Source: Acidobacteriota bacterium
GTDB taxonomy: Bacteria > Acidobacteriota > Blastocatellia > RBC074
Reading direction: 5' to 3'
Assembly: GCA_016196035.1 (NCBI GenBank)
Contig: JACPYM010000057.1
Location: 1 to 64,000 of the forward strand
Length of the DNA stretch: 64,000 bases
A program made the position numbers and the translations under genes. Below, one piece after another: positions 16,162-25,700 of this stretch (its first letter is position 1; every line of letters starts with the position of its first letter). The notes beneath the pieces are model-generated. The model did not search any database. It was not told the DNA's origin and saw nothing but the letters and a program-made list of their open reading frames with translations.

Positions 16162-17247
16162 ATGCACTTACTCGACTTCACGCTGGCAGAACGAGTCGAG
16201 CAGGCTGAAACATTGCCTGCGCGTTGTTACACCGACCCGGCCTATCTCGAACAAGAAACCAAACAAATCTTCCGTCGCACCTGGCAACTGGCCGGACGCT
16301 TGGAGCAGGTCGCGCAGCCCGGCAGCTACTTCACGACCGAAGCGGCGGGCGAGCCAGTGCTGATCGTGCGGGATCGCCAGGGCACGCTGCGCGGCTTTCA
16401 TAACGTGTGCCGCCATCGCGCGAGCCTCCTGGCGGCGGGCGCGGGACACTGCGAACAGTTCCGCTGTCCGTATCACGGCTGGACGTATGAGCTAACCGGC
16501 AAACTGGTTGGCACGCCGGATTTTCAAGGTGTAGAGAATTTTGACCGCCACGCTTTCGGGCTGGCGTCCTTGCAACTCGAAACCTGGGAGCAATTCATCT
16601 TCGTTAAGCTGGACGCCGCCGCGCCTTACAGCCTGAGCGATTGGCTGACAGACATTCCGTCCCAAACGCGCCATCTGCACGCCGGCAAGATGCAACTCGT
16701 CGAGCGGCGCGATTACGTGATCGAATGCAATTGGAAGGTTTATGTTGATAACTATGTCGAGGGCTACCACGTGCCTATCGTCCATCCGTCGCTGATGCGC
16801 GAATTGGATTTTCAACGCTATCGCACGCTCACCAACCGCTTTTATTCGCGGCAAGACGCGCCGCTCAAAACCGGCAATGATCCGCAACGGCGTTATCAGC
16901 CAACAGCAGCGCAGGCCGAAGCGCTGTACTTCTGGGTCTTTCCCAATCTGATGCTCAATATTTATCCCGACAACCTGTCAGTGAATCTGATCTTGCCGCT
17001 GGGGCACGAACGAACCTTAACGATTTTCGAGTGGTTCTTTCACGAACCGGACGCGCCGGGGATGGCCGAACGAATTCACCGCACGGTTGAATTGAGCGAC
17101 GAAGTGCAAGCCGAAGACATCCGCGCTTGTGAGTTGGTGCAGAAGGGCCTGCGTTCGATGTCGTATGAGCGCGGGCGTTATTCGGTCAAACGCGAGAACG
17201 GACTCCATCATTTTCATTCGCTGTGGTACGAATTTATGAAGGGATAG
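16162..17247 (+). CDS. Rieske-type ring-hydroxylating oxygenase alpha subunit
   Basis: 361 residues from ATG 16162. The Rieske [2Fe-2S] ligands are Cys83-x-His85 (NVCRHRA) and Cys102-x2-His105 (CPYHGW). The mononuclear iron motif appears as NWKVYVDNYVEGYHVPIVHPS, with an acidic segment (EDIRACELVQKG) supplying a likely Asp ligand. The C-terminal YERGRYSVKRENGLHHFHSLWYEF resembles the choline/carnitine/glycine-betaine monooxygenase branch more than aromatic dioxygenases. No reductase, ferredoxin or beta subunit is adjacent, so electrons must come from elsewhere. Substrate unknown. Confidence 0.9.
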   Translation: MHLLDFTLAERVEQAETLPARCYTDPAYLEQETKQIFRRTWQLAGRLEQVAQPGSYFTTEAAGEPVLIVRDRQGTLRGFHNVCRHRASLLAAGAGHCEQFRCPYHGWTYELTGKLVGTPDFQGVENFDRHAFGLASLQLETWEQFIFVKLDAAAPYSLSDWLTDIPSQTRHLHAGKMQLVERRDYVIECNWKVYVDNYVEGYHVPIVHPSLMRELDFQRYRTLTNRFYSRQDAPLKTGNDPQRRYQPTAAQAEALYFWVFPNLMLNIYPDNLSVNLILPLGHERTLTIFEWFFHEPDAPGMAERIHRTVELSDEVQAEDIRACELVQKGLRSMSYERGRYSVKRENGLHHFHSLWYEFMKG

Positions 17248-17306
17248 CCACAAAAAGGCGCAGAAGACGCAAAGGGAGTCCAGGCATGACAGAAGCCGAG
17301 TTGCCT

Positions 17307-17404
17307 GATTCCTGATTCCTGATTCCTGACTTCTGATTCCTGATCGTCGGAAAATAACGGCTGAGTTTCACTTATCAGGAATCAGAAGCCAGGAATCAGG
17401 GGTC
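17307..17404. repeat. Inverted/tandem repeat, type D (CTGATTC)
   Basis: The left side is a run of CCTGATT-type 7-mers; the right side carries the reverse complement (ATCAGGAATCAGAAGCCAGG). Together they form an imperfect palindrome of about 95 bp in the 245-bp gap before the carboxylase gene, whose leader follows. Confidence 0.65.
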
Positions 17405-17492
17405 GGGTAGAGAGGTTGTAACCACTGCTTCTTTCAAAACTACCCAAACCCTCTTTTGCGCCTTTTTACAGCAAAGACAACCAGGTTACCGA

Positions 17493-19040
17493 ATGATCGA
17501 AAACAAACTCCAACTCTTACAAGACAAGAACAAGGCCGCTGAGGTTGGCGGCGGCCCGGAACGCATCAAACGCCAGCACGCCGAAGGAAAAATGACGGCG
17601 CGTGAGCGCGTCGAATTCCTGCTGGATGACGGCAGCTTTGAAGAGTTCGACAAGTTCGTGGCGCATCGTTGCCTTGATTTCGGCATGCAGGAACAACTCT
17701 TTCCCGGCGACGGTTTCATCACCGGCCACGGCTTGATTGACGGGCGCGAGGTCTTTGTCTTCGCCCAGGATTTTACCGTCTTTGGCGGCTCGCTGTCGGA
17801 AACGAATGCGCAGAAGGTCTGCAAGATTATGGACCTGGCGATGAAAGTCGGCGCGCCCGTGATTGGCTTGAACGATTCGGGCGGCGCGCGCATTCAGGAA
17901 GGCGTGGCCTCGCTCGGCGGGTATGCCGACATCTTCTTGCGCAACACGCTGGCGTCGGGCGTGATTCCACAAATTTCGGCGATTATGGGGCCGTGCGCGG
18001 GCGGCGCGGTCTATTCGCCCGCGATCACCGATTTCACCGTGATGGTCAAAGACACCAGTTATATGTTCATCACCGGCCCCGATGTCATCAAAACCGTCAC
18101 GCACGAAGACGTGACGAAAGAAGAACTCGGCGGTGCGATGACGCACAACGCAACCAGTGGCGTAGCCCATTTCGCGACTGAGAATGAAGAAGACTGTTTG
18201 CGCGTCATTCGCGAACTGTTCTCCTTCATCCCGTCAAACAACATGGATGACCCGCCGCGCATCGCCTGTGGCGATCCAATTGACCGAGCGGATGAAGCGT
18301 TGAACACGGTCGTGCCGCTTGAATCGAACAAGCCTTATGACATTCGCCAGGTCATCAACAAGGTCGTAGACAATGGTTACTTCTTCGAGATTCAAGAACA
18401 TTTCGCGCGCAACATTGTGATCGGCTTTGCGCGGCTGAACGGCCAGCCGGTGGGCCTCGTGGCGAATCAACCGAGCTTCCTGGCGGGCGTGCTCGACATT
18501 GACGCGAGCGTCAAAGGCGCGCGCTTCGTGCGCTTCTGCGATTGCTTCAACATTCCGATCATCACCTTTGAGGACGTGCCAGGCTTCCTGCCGGGCGTCA
18601 ATCAGGAACACGGCGGCATCATCCGGCACGGCGCGAAACTGCTCTACGCCTACGCCGAAGCGACGGTGCCGAAGATCACCGTCGTGACGCGCAAGGCCTA
18701 CGGCGGCGCCTATTGCGTGATGGGGTCAAAACACATTCGCACCGACATCAACTTTGCTTATCCATCAGCCGAGATCGCCGTGATGGGCGCGGAAGGCGCG
18801 GTTGGCATTCTCTATCGCCGCGAGTTAGCTGGGGCGGAAGACCCGGCGGCGGCGCGCCAGGAAAAGATCGAAGAGTATCAGGACAAATTCGCCTCGCCTT
18901 ATGTGGCGGCGGAGCGCGGCTTTATTGACGAAGTGATCGAACCAAAACAGACGCGGCAAAAACTGATTCGCGCCTTGAAGCTGCTTGCCAACAAACGCGA
19001 CACCAATCCGCCGCGCAAACACGGCAACATCCCGTTGTGA
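17493..19040 (+). CDS. Acyl-CoA carboxylase carboxyltransferase (beta) subunit, propionyl-CoA type
   Basis: 515 residues, the normal length for PccB/AccD-type beta subunits. Crotonase-like N and C halves are complete: [24 protein letters not shown] (acyl-CoA site), [16 protein letters not shown] (first oxyanion hole), [24 protein letters not shown] and [15 protein letters not shown] (second half). It transfers CO2 from carboxybiotin to propionyl-CoA or methylmalonyl-CoA in the cytoplasm. The biotin-carrying alpha subunit is not adjacent, so it must be encoded elsewhere. A bidirectional terminator follows. Confidence 0.93.
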   Translation: MIENKLQLLQDKNKAAEVGGGPERIKRQHAEGKMTARERVEFLLDDGSFEEFDKFVAHRCLDFGMQEQLFPGDGFITGHGLIDGREVFVFAQDFTVFGGSLSETNAQKVCKIMDLAMKVGAPVIGLNDSGGARIQEGVASLGGYADIFLRNTLASGVIPQISAIMGPCAGGAVYSPAITDFTVMVKDTSYMFITGPDVIKTVTHEDVTKEELGGAMTHNATSGVAHFATENEEDCLRVIRELFSFIPSNNMDDPPRIACGDPIDRADEALNTVVPLESNKPYDIRQVINKVVDNGYFFEIQEHFARNIVIGFARLNGQPVGLVANQPSFLAGVLDIDASVKGARFVRFCDCFNIPIITFEDVPGFLPGVNQEHGGIIRHGAKLLYAYAEATVPKITVVTRKAYGGAYCVMGSKHIRTDINFAYPSAEIAVMGAEGAVGILYRRELAGAEDPAAARQEKIEEYQDKFASPYVAAERGFIDEVIEPKQTRQKLIRALKLLANKRDTNPPRKHGNIPL

Positions 19041-19064
19041 TTTGGAGCCAGCGGCTCTGACGAT

Positions 19065-19111
19065 GACAAAAGGGGTGGAGCAGGTAATCAACCTGCTCCA
19101 CCCCTTTTGTC
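19065..19111. terminator. Bidirectional terminator between convergent genes
   Basis: Perfect 21-bp arms (19065-19085 and 19091-19111) with a 5-nt loop. The outer bases supply AAAA/TTTT on both strands, fitting termination of the plus-strand carboxylase and the minus-strand S41 gene. Confidence 0.85.
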
Positions 19112-19128
19112 GGGTACTTGGTGCGGCT

Positions 19129-20412
19129 TTAAGCGGCGCGTTTCTTCGCCTTCCCAGTCGTCAATACTTCAATCGCTTTTTTGAGCATGATGTCATCGCC
19201 GGATTTGGGCGCCACGATATTCGGCGGCTGTGCTGTGCCACCCGGAGCAGGCGGAGCGGGCGCTTGTTTTTTCGTATCGTTCTCAGTGTCGTCGGGATTG
19301 ACATCGGCCAGATCGGCGCGCTTCACCTCGACATTCGGCGTCACGCCTTCGGTCATGAAAATCTTGCCGTTGGGCGAAGCATGCCGCGCTACCGTCAGCA
19401 AGAACGCCGAACCATCATCCAACGGGAACAGCTTCTGCTCAGATCCCATTCCAAAAAGCGTGCGCTCGCCGACGACATCGCCGCGCTGACTTTCCATCAA
19501 GGCCGCTGCCACGACTTCAGCCGCGCCCGCTGTCGTGCGATCCACGATGGCCGCGACGGGCAGATCGGTCAGATCGTTGTCGGCTTTGGCTTCGTAGGTC
19601 GCCAACACCGCTTCTTTACGTCCAATGGTTTTGGCAAGCGTGCCGGATTTGATGAAGTAATCAGCGACAGCCACGCCTTCGCTCAAGTCGCCCCCGGCGG
19701 AACCGCGCAGGTCGAGCAAAATGCTTTTCGCGCCTTTCTTGATGACATCCTTGACGGCGGCGGCCACGGCTTCGGCTTGCCCTTTGTGCAGGATGGGCAC
19801 TTTGACATAGCCGACTTGCGCTTCAAGCGTGCGGTCTTCAATCGGCGCGTTGGGCACGGCGGCGCGCGTGAGTTTGAGCTTGTCCGTCTTGCGATTGATG
19901 AGCGACAGTTCGACGCTGGTGCCCGCCTGCCCTGCAAGCAAGGTTTTCACGTCGTACAAATCCAGGTCGCGGGTCGCGTGGCCGTCAATGTATTCGATCA
20001 CGTCGCCGACGCGGATGCCCGCTTTTTCAGCCGGCGAATTCGGCACGACAGTAATCACATACGCAAAACCCGAATACTGACCAATGACTATGCCTGTGAC
20101 ATCGGTGTTGTGTTTGCCCGCTTGATAGTCTTTGACTTGGGCGGGCAACAGATAAGCGCTGTATGGATCAAGGCCGTCGGTCAAGCCGCGCAGCGCGCCG
20201 ACGCGCACTTTGTCGAGATCAGGTTTCTCTACGTAATCGCTATTGATCTTGCTAATGACCTCTTCAAAGATGCGCAGTTGCGGATAAGGGCCGGTTTCGG
20301 CAATCGCACGCACTAGCGGATTGTTCGAGCTGGAAAGCATGCCGCCCACAATCGAATACAGAGCGATAAAGGCGGAAAGCGAAATCAGCGTCAACTTGCT
20401 GCGAATGGACAT
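19129..20412 (-). CDS. S41 (CtpA/Tsp-like) protein lacking the catalytic dyad
   Basis: 427 residues. An N-terminal membrane segment (~7-27) anchors a periplasmic PDZ domain (~95-185) and an S41 domain (~190-390) with LDLRGSAGGDLSEGV. In active C-terminal processing peptidases the nucleophile lies in a (T/S)ASASE block and the Lys in GKG, about 25 residues later. Here the block reads TTAGAAE, with Gly296 at the Ser position, and the other reads FGMGSEQ, with Met322 at the Lys position, 26 residues apart. Both dyad residues therefore seem absent although the fold looks intact. A regulatory or scaffold pseudopeptidase is likely. Pro/Ala-rich linker near residue 395, Lys-rich end. RBS AAGGAG precedes ATG 20412. 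Confidence 0.85.
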   Translation of the reverse strand: MSIRSKLTLISLSAFIALYSIVGGMLSSSNNPLVRAIAETGPYPQLRIFEEVISKINSDYVEKPDLDKVRVGALRGLTDGLDPYSAYLLPAQVKDYQAGKHNTDVTGIVIGQYSGFAYVITVVPNSPAEKAGIRVGDVIEYIDGHATRDLDLYDVKTLLAGQAGTSVELSLINRKTDKLKLTRAAVPNAPIEDRTLEAQVGYVKVPILHKGQAEAVAAAVKDVIKKGAKSILLDLRGSAGGDLSEGVAVADYFIKSGTLAKTIGRKEAVLATYEAKADNDLTDLPVAAIVDRTTAGAAEVVAAALMESQRGDVVGERTLFGMGSEQKLFPLDDGSAFLLTVARHASPNGKIFMTEGVTPNVEVKRADLADVNPDDTENDTKKQAPAPPAPGGTAQPPNIVAPKSGDDIMLKKAIEVLTTGKAKKRAA

Positions 20413-20663
20413 CTACTTCTCCTTAAAGAGGACAGCCGTTCAGGCTGTTGGTCATTGCGATTCGTCACGAATGCACGCTTGCAAACGTGGCCGGATCATA
20501 CATCACGTGAAAAGAACGGCGCAAGCAGTGCTTCCTGCACAAAAGACAATTAACCACTTAAAATCTCAAGCATTTCCAGCCACCGCCGCATAAATCCAGG
20601 CGATTGGAATCACTCGTAAGCCAAGGTGCACTGACAACGCTTTAGATTACAGGAGGAAACCAC

Positions 20664-21416
20664 ATGAACGAATTTCCAGGTACGGGTGCGCCCTGGCGTG
20701 CCGATCTAAATCTGGTGTTACAACTCTTAATGGGCGGGGTGCTGCTGCTGGGAATGTGGCTGGCGCGCCGGCAGCGCTTTCGCGCGCATGGGATTTGCCA
20801 GGCGGCAGTTATGCTACTCAACCTGCCGCTGATTGCGCTAGTGATGTATCCGGCCTTTCAACGTTCGACGCTGCCGCGGTTAGGAGCGGGATTTGGCAAA
20901 CCCGATGTCCTCATCACGACATTGCACGCCGGATTGGGATTGCTGGCAGAACTCATGGGCCTGTATGTGATCCTGGTCGCAGGCACAAAGTTGCTGCCCG
21001 CCGCGTGGCGGTTTCAAAATTACAAACGTTGGATGCGCGCGACACTGGGATTGTGGTGGTTGGTGATTGCGTTTGGCCTGGGCACCTATTACCAATGGTA
21101 TCTCAAAGCCGCCGCTCCCAAACCGGTGGCGGCCACAACGCAGACCGGCAACGACCAACGCACGACCATACGACTCAGCAATTTCAAGTTCGAACCAAAA
21201 GAGGTCACGATCGCTGCCGGGACGACGGTAGAATGGATTGACGAACAAGGCAATCATTCTATCGTGGCGGACGACGGTTCGTTTGAATCTGACATCCTGG
21301 ACGCGGGCGGACGGTTTGAGCATCGGTATGAAAAGCCGGGGCGCTTTCCCTATTACTGCTCCTTGCACGGGGAAAAGGGCGGGCACGAGATGGCGGGACT
21401 GGTCATCGTTCAATAA
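20664..21416 (+). CDS. Membrane protein fused to a cupredoxin domain
   Basis: 250 residues with a strong RBS (AGGAGG, 20651-20656). Residues ~15-150 hold four hydrophobic helices resembling DUF420-type membrane proteins. Residues ~170-250 are a plastocyanin/azurin-like cupredoxin: NFKFEPKEVTIAAGTTVEW, then His ~197 (GNHSIV), and the copper loop YYCSLH with a Met near HEMAG. This places a type I copper site on the outer face of the membrane. An electron-transfer or copper-handling role is likely. The 250-bp gap upstream, divergent from the S41 gene, shows no other feature. Confidence 0.8.
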   Translation: MNEFPGTGAPWRADLNLVLQLLMGGVLLLGMWLARRQRFRAHGICQAAVMLLNLPLIALVMYPAFQRSTLPRLGAGFGKPDVLITTLHAGLGLLAELMGLYVILVAGTKLLPAAWRFQNYKRWMRATLGLWWLVIAFGLGTYYQWYLKAAAPKPVAATTQTGNDQRTTIRLSNFKFEPKEVTIAAGTTVEWIDEQGNHSIVADDGSFESDILDAGGRFEHRYEKPGRFPYYCSLHGEKGGHEMAGLVIVQ

Positions 21417-21445
21417 CTCAGCAAGCCTCAACGCTCAATAAAATG

Positions 21446-21476
21446 GGCCGCTTCGGTGTGCGCATCCGAAGCGGCC
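21446..21476. terminator. Stem-loop after the cupredoxin gene
   Basis: Arms GGCCGCTTCGG (21446-21456) and its complement (21466-21476) with a 9-nt loop, 30 bp after the stop. No T tract follows on the plus strand; a second weaker hairpin lies at about 21500-21522. Probable transcription end between convergent genes. Confidence 0.55.
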
Positions 21477-21587
21477 AACAGGAGGATACCCCTTTGAAGA
21501 AACACCGGCTGGTGCTTTTCTCAGTGAGTACAGTTTTAGACGCCGGGCTTTCCGCTAAGGTTTCTATTTATTTCGGAAAAGTCTGAC

Positions 21588-22556
21588 TCATTCCCAGGCG
21601 TCGCCCCAGGCGATTTTCCGGGCACGCTTCCAGGTGATTTCAGCGCGCTTGGTGAGAGCGACTTCTTGCAGTCCCTCCGGCGCACAAAGCTGCAATCGTG
21701 TGAAGCCCGGCGGGCGTTGCGGATGCCGTAACACCCGCGCGGCGGCTGGGCGCACCGCCTGTTTGGCGAAGATTACATAACTGAATTTTTCATCTTCGTA
21801 TCCGAGCGAACCCGCCTTCAGCCGGCGTTGCAAGGCCGAGCGCTCGACCCGCGCGGCAAAATGGCACCAATCTGTTTCGGGCAGGGGGCAGGCGCGCGCG
21901 TGGGGGCAAGGCGCGACGAGATGGCCGCCGAGCTCGATCAACTGGTCGCGCAACCTACTTACAGTGGCAAAACCGCGCATGGTACCCGGTTCGATAATGA
22001 CCAAAGCCTGTTGCGTCGTTTGCCAAACCGCGCGCACCAGTCGCGCCGCCAATTCAGGTTCGAGTTCACTCAGGGCGTAGGAAAACACAGCCAGGTCATG
22101 CGGCGGCCAGTCGCGGAGGTGTTGCAAATTCGCCCGTTGCCAGGCTGCCGCGCGTAAGGCTGCTTGTTCAGAGGCGTGCGCCAATTCCTTGCCCAGTTGA
22201 ATCATCCCGCTGTCCTGTTCGAGCAGCGTACACTGTTGTAACGCGCTGAACGTTTCGGTCGCCGCCCAGCTTGCGGCGCCTGTCCCGCCGCCTAAATCCA
22301 GAAGGCTGCCGAAAGACGCGGCGGGGATCAACCGCTGCAACTCGCCGAAGACTTTGCACGCGGCGGCATAGGTCGCGGGCATGCGCGTGGCGGCATAAGC
22401 CAGCCGCTCCGCGTCAGTATTAATAAACCGCTCCGGCAGAGTTTGCGGCGCGCGGTAACGCGCCGAGAGCGCCCGCGCGGCATCGTTTAAGTCTTTGGTT
22501 GAACAGCGTGCGGCAGCGATTTCAATCGCCGCACGCAAGCTTGACGGTAGTTGCAT
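21588..22556 (-). CDS. Rsm22-family methyltransferase-like protein (small ribosomal subunit associated)
   Basis: 322 residues. LAYAATRMPATYAA, then the SAM-binding motif FGSLLDLGGGTGAASWAA (~100-115) and LAVFSYALSELEP match the Rsm22 family, known from mitochondrial ribosome assembly and widespread in bacteria. A cysteine set, CPHARACPLPETDWCHF, resembles the iron-sulfur or zinc site typical of the family. The C-terminal GSLGYEDEKFSYVIFAK is also characteristic. Cytoplasmic; likely acts on the ribosome, with catalysis unproven in the family. Confidence 0.85.
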   Translation of the reverse strand: MQLPSSLRAAIEIAAARCSTKDLNDAARALSARYRAPQTLPERFINTDAERLAYAATRMPATYAAACKVFGELQRLIPAASFGSLLDLGGGTGAASWAATETFSALQQCTLLEQDSGMIQLGKELAHASEQAALRAAAWQRANLQHLRDWPPHDLAVFSYALSELEPELAARLVRAVWQTTQQALVIIEPGTMRGFATVSRLRDQLIELGGHLVAPCPHARACPLPETDWCHFAARVERSALQRRLKAGSLGYEDEKFSYVIFAKQAVRPAAARVLRHPQRPPGFTRLQLCAPEGLQEVALTKRAEITWKRARKIAWGDAWE

Positions 22557-22622
22557 AATCCAACTCGCAGCCGTGGCATTTCGCAGGTTCAGCAGCGCCC
22601 GCCACGGTAACGCAAAAAAGCG

Positions 22623-22664
22623 AAAGGGAGAAAGGCGAAGCCATAACTTCGCCTTTCTCCCTTT
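22623..22664 (-). terminator. Terminator of the TonB-receptor gene
   Basis: An 18-bp perfect stem (22623-22640 with 22647-22664) and 6-nt loop, followed on the minus strand by CGCTTTTTTGCG. It lies about 50 bp downstream of the receptor stop and before the rsm22-like gene. Confidence 0.85.
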
Positions 22665-22711
22665 GTGCAGCTTAACCGCCTTGCGGCAGTCAGATTGTCG
22701 CGCAAGCCAAA

Positions 22712-25700
22712 CTAGAACAGGAACTTGAATCCGAGTTGCCAGAAACGCGGGAAGTTCGATTGCCCGTTGGTGGCCTTGTTGATCGAACCGAACTCGGTGC
22801 TGTTCGGATCGGTGGTGTACGTGCGTTCGTCATACATCGGTGTATTGAAAATGTTGAACGCCTCGGCACGGAATTGGAAGCGCATCTTTTCGGTGATGCG
22901 GAAGGTCTTGGCCAAATTCAGATCGAACTGCTCGAACGCGGGGCGGCGAATGCGCGGATCGCGGATCGCCGTCGTGCGTGTGGTGAACGGTTCGCGGATG
23001 ACAAAGTTCGGCGCGGTGCAGCCATACGCCACCGAATAGGCCACCAATGAGTAAGTCAATTGACCGCTCGCATCGCGTTTGTAGCTGCCGTCCGAATTCT
23101 TGACCGCCTGGCCCACGCAGGGTTTGACGCCTTGAATGAACTGCGTGCCGTTGAGTACGCGCAAGCGGTCGCTCAAGCGGGCGTCATTTTGATTGCCGAT
23201 GAAATCCACGTTGCCGGGCAATTGCCAGGGCCGGCCGGAGTTGAAGATGTATGCGCCAGCCGCTTCCCAGCCGCCGAGCACGCCATCAAGTATACGGCCC
23301 GAGCCGCTCAAGAACTTCTTGCCCTTGCCGACCGGCACTTCCCACACGCCCGAAATCGTGAAGCGGTGGGGGCGATCCGAGAAGCTCAAGCTGCGGTTCT
23401 TGATCTTCGCCACGTCGTCAATGTAAGCCGCCGTGCTGTCTTGCGAACCGGGGAATTCGAGCGCTTGTTCCAATTGCTTCGACAGCGTATAGGTCGAACT
23501 CAAGGTTAAGCCTTGCGACAGTCGTTTGTTGAAAAGCATTTGCAGCGAGTTATACCAAACCTTGCCTTCGTTGCGTTCCAACTCGGTAATCGTGCTGTTG
23601 AATTGCGGGAAAGGGCGGGTCAGTTGATAACGCGTCAGTGTTGTTGACGTGAACAGGCTGGTGCCTTCAAATCCGGCGACACCTTGGAACGGATTCGGCA
23701 ACAACGCGTTGCAAAACGCGGGATCGCCGCCCTTATTGGGGTCGCACTTGTCGCGGAAGGCTTGCGTCACTTCGTTGATGCCGTTGTAACGCGATTGCCC
23801 TTGATAGGTGCGACTGCCGACATAGCTGACTTCCAGCACGCTGTGCCAGGGCATTTGCCGCTGGATGGCGAACGAGAAGTTATGCACGTAAGGCACAGTG
23901 AAGTTTGGGTTCGAGTATTGGAGGCCGTTGCCGAGCAGCGTTTCCAACCCGCGCCCCGCGCCCGCCGGACGATTAACCGTCGGGAACGGGTTGTTGAGCG
24001 CATATGTTGGCGTGCGATTACCGTCGAGCGAACCGACCAGTGATGTAGTCAGGCTAAAGCCATTGAGCGGGAAGCCCGGCGCGCCTGTCGGATTCAAGTA
24101 GTAACGGCCAAAGCCGCCACGCAAGACGGTCTTGGCATTCAGCGAATAGGCCACGCCGATGCGCGGTTGGATGTTGTTCTTGTCATACTTGTACGGGCTG
24201 GTCGAGTTGCCATTGACACCCGCGAAGCCGAGTCCGCCAAACACCTGCGTCGCGCCGTTCAGCAATTTGGTCTTGTCAATGCGCGCACTGACCGGATTGA
24301 CCGCCAGCGGATCAAACCCGTAATTCGCGCGGTTATAGCGCTCGACCGGCGGGCCGTTCAAATCCCAACGCAAGCCCAGGTTGATCGTCAGCTTGCGCGT
24401 CAGCTTCCAATCGTCCTGCACCCAAAGCGCGTAGTACTTGAACATGTAAATCGGGAAGGCGTTCGCATCCACGTTGCCCGACGCCGGCGCACCCAGCAAC
24501 AACGAAGCAATCGAACTGCCGCTCAAGACATCGGCGCGCGAGAAATCCTTCTGGGTGAAGGTGCGGTCAAAGCTGATCTGCATGCCGCCATTGCCGCTGA
24601 CCAGGCGCGCGTATTGCGAGTAGCGCAAATCCAAACCGAAGCGGATCGTATGCGCCGCTTTGCTCAACGAGGCGTTCGGCTGGAAACTGAAGACGTTGGT
24701 CGGCTCGCGGCTGAATGAGCCACGCCCATAGCTGATGAAGTCCGAGAAATTGAAGCGCGGGAACATCTTGACCGGCAATTGCGCACTGAGCGCAGACGGG
24801 AAACCAAGTTGCGTCACGTCATAACCGAGTCCACCCTCGAAACGCGCCGCTTCGATGTAACGGTTCGCCGATGAACGCAGATTCAAAATCAGGTTCGGGC
24901 TAAACGTGTGCACCCAGTCGGCCACGCCCGTGTAGTTGATGCGGTTGAGTGGCAACTGGCCGTCTTGCGCCGGGCCGGTCGTAATGCCGTTCGTCCAGCG
25001 AATCTCGGCGCGGTTGTTGTAGCCGTAGCGGAAAAACACTTTGTCTTTCTCGCCGATGTTCTGGTCAATTTTGAAAATCCAGTTTTTGAATTTGTCGTTG
25101 GCGATGTTCGGGATGTCAGCGAAGTTGTTGCGGAACGGATCGCTGCCCGGCGTCACCGCGTTCGGTTTGGGGAAGAAGGCGGCGACCTTCGCGGCAATTG
25201 GGTTGATGCGATTGGCCGGGATGATGTTGTTGGGGAACGGGTCGCGCACCCAGTTGCTGCCTTCCGCGCGTCCGGTCAACGGATCATAGATGGTAATCAA
25301 TTGGCCGTTGGCATTTTTGTAATTGCTGAAATCGCCTTTGAGAAATGCTTCGGGCGGCACCGTGCGCACGGCCTGGTTGGGCGTCTGTTCGCGGTAACCT
25401 TCGTAGTTGAACAGGAAAAACGTCTTGTCGCGGCCATCATAACCGGCTTTGCGGAAGATGGACTTGGGCAAGCGCACCGGGCCGTTAATCACGCCGCCGT
25501 ATTGATCCAACAGGTGCTCCGCCGCGACGAACTTGCCGGAATTGGGATCAAGTGTCTTGCCTTTCGGAATGCCCCGTGTATTCGCCAGCATATTGTTTGC
25601 GTCGAGCCAGTTGCGGCGATAGAACTCATAGAGCGAGCCATGAAACTGATTGCCGCCCGATTTGATCTGCACGTTGACGATGCCGCCTGACGTGCGGCCG

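Noticed and set aside
16162-19040. Catabolic operon of Rieske oxygenase and carboxylase
   Set aside because: A repeat-filled 245-bp gap separates them and no reductase, thiolase or ligase gene is present to link the steps.
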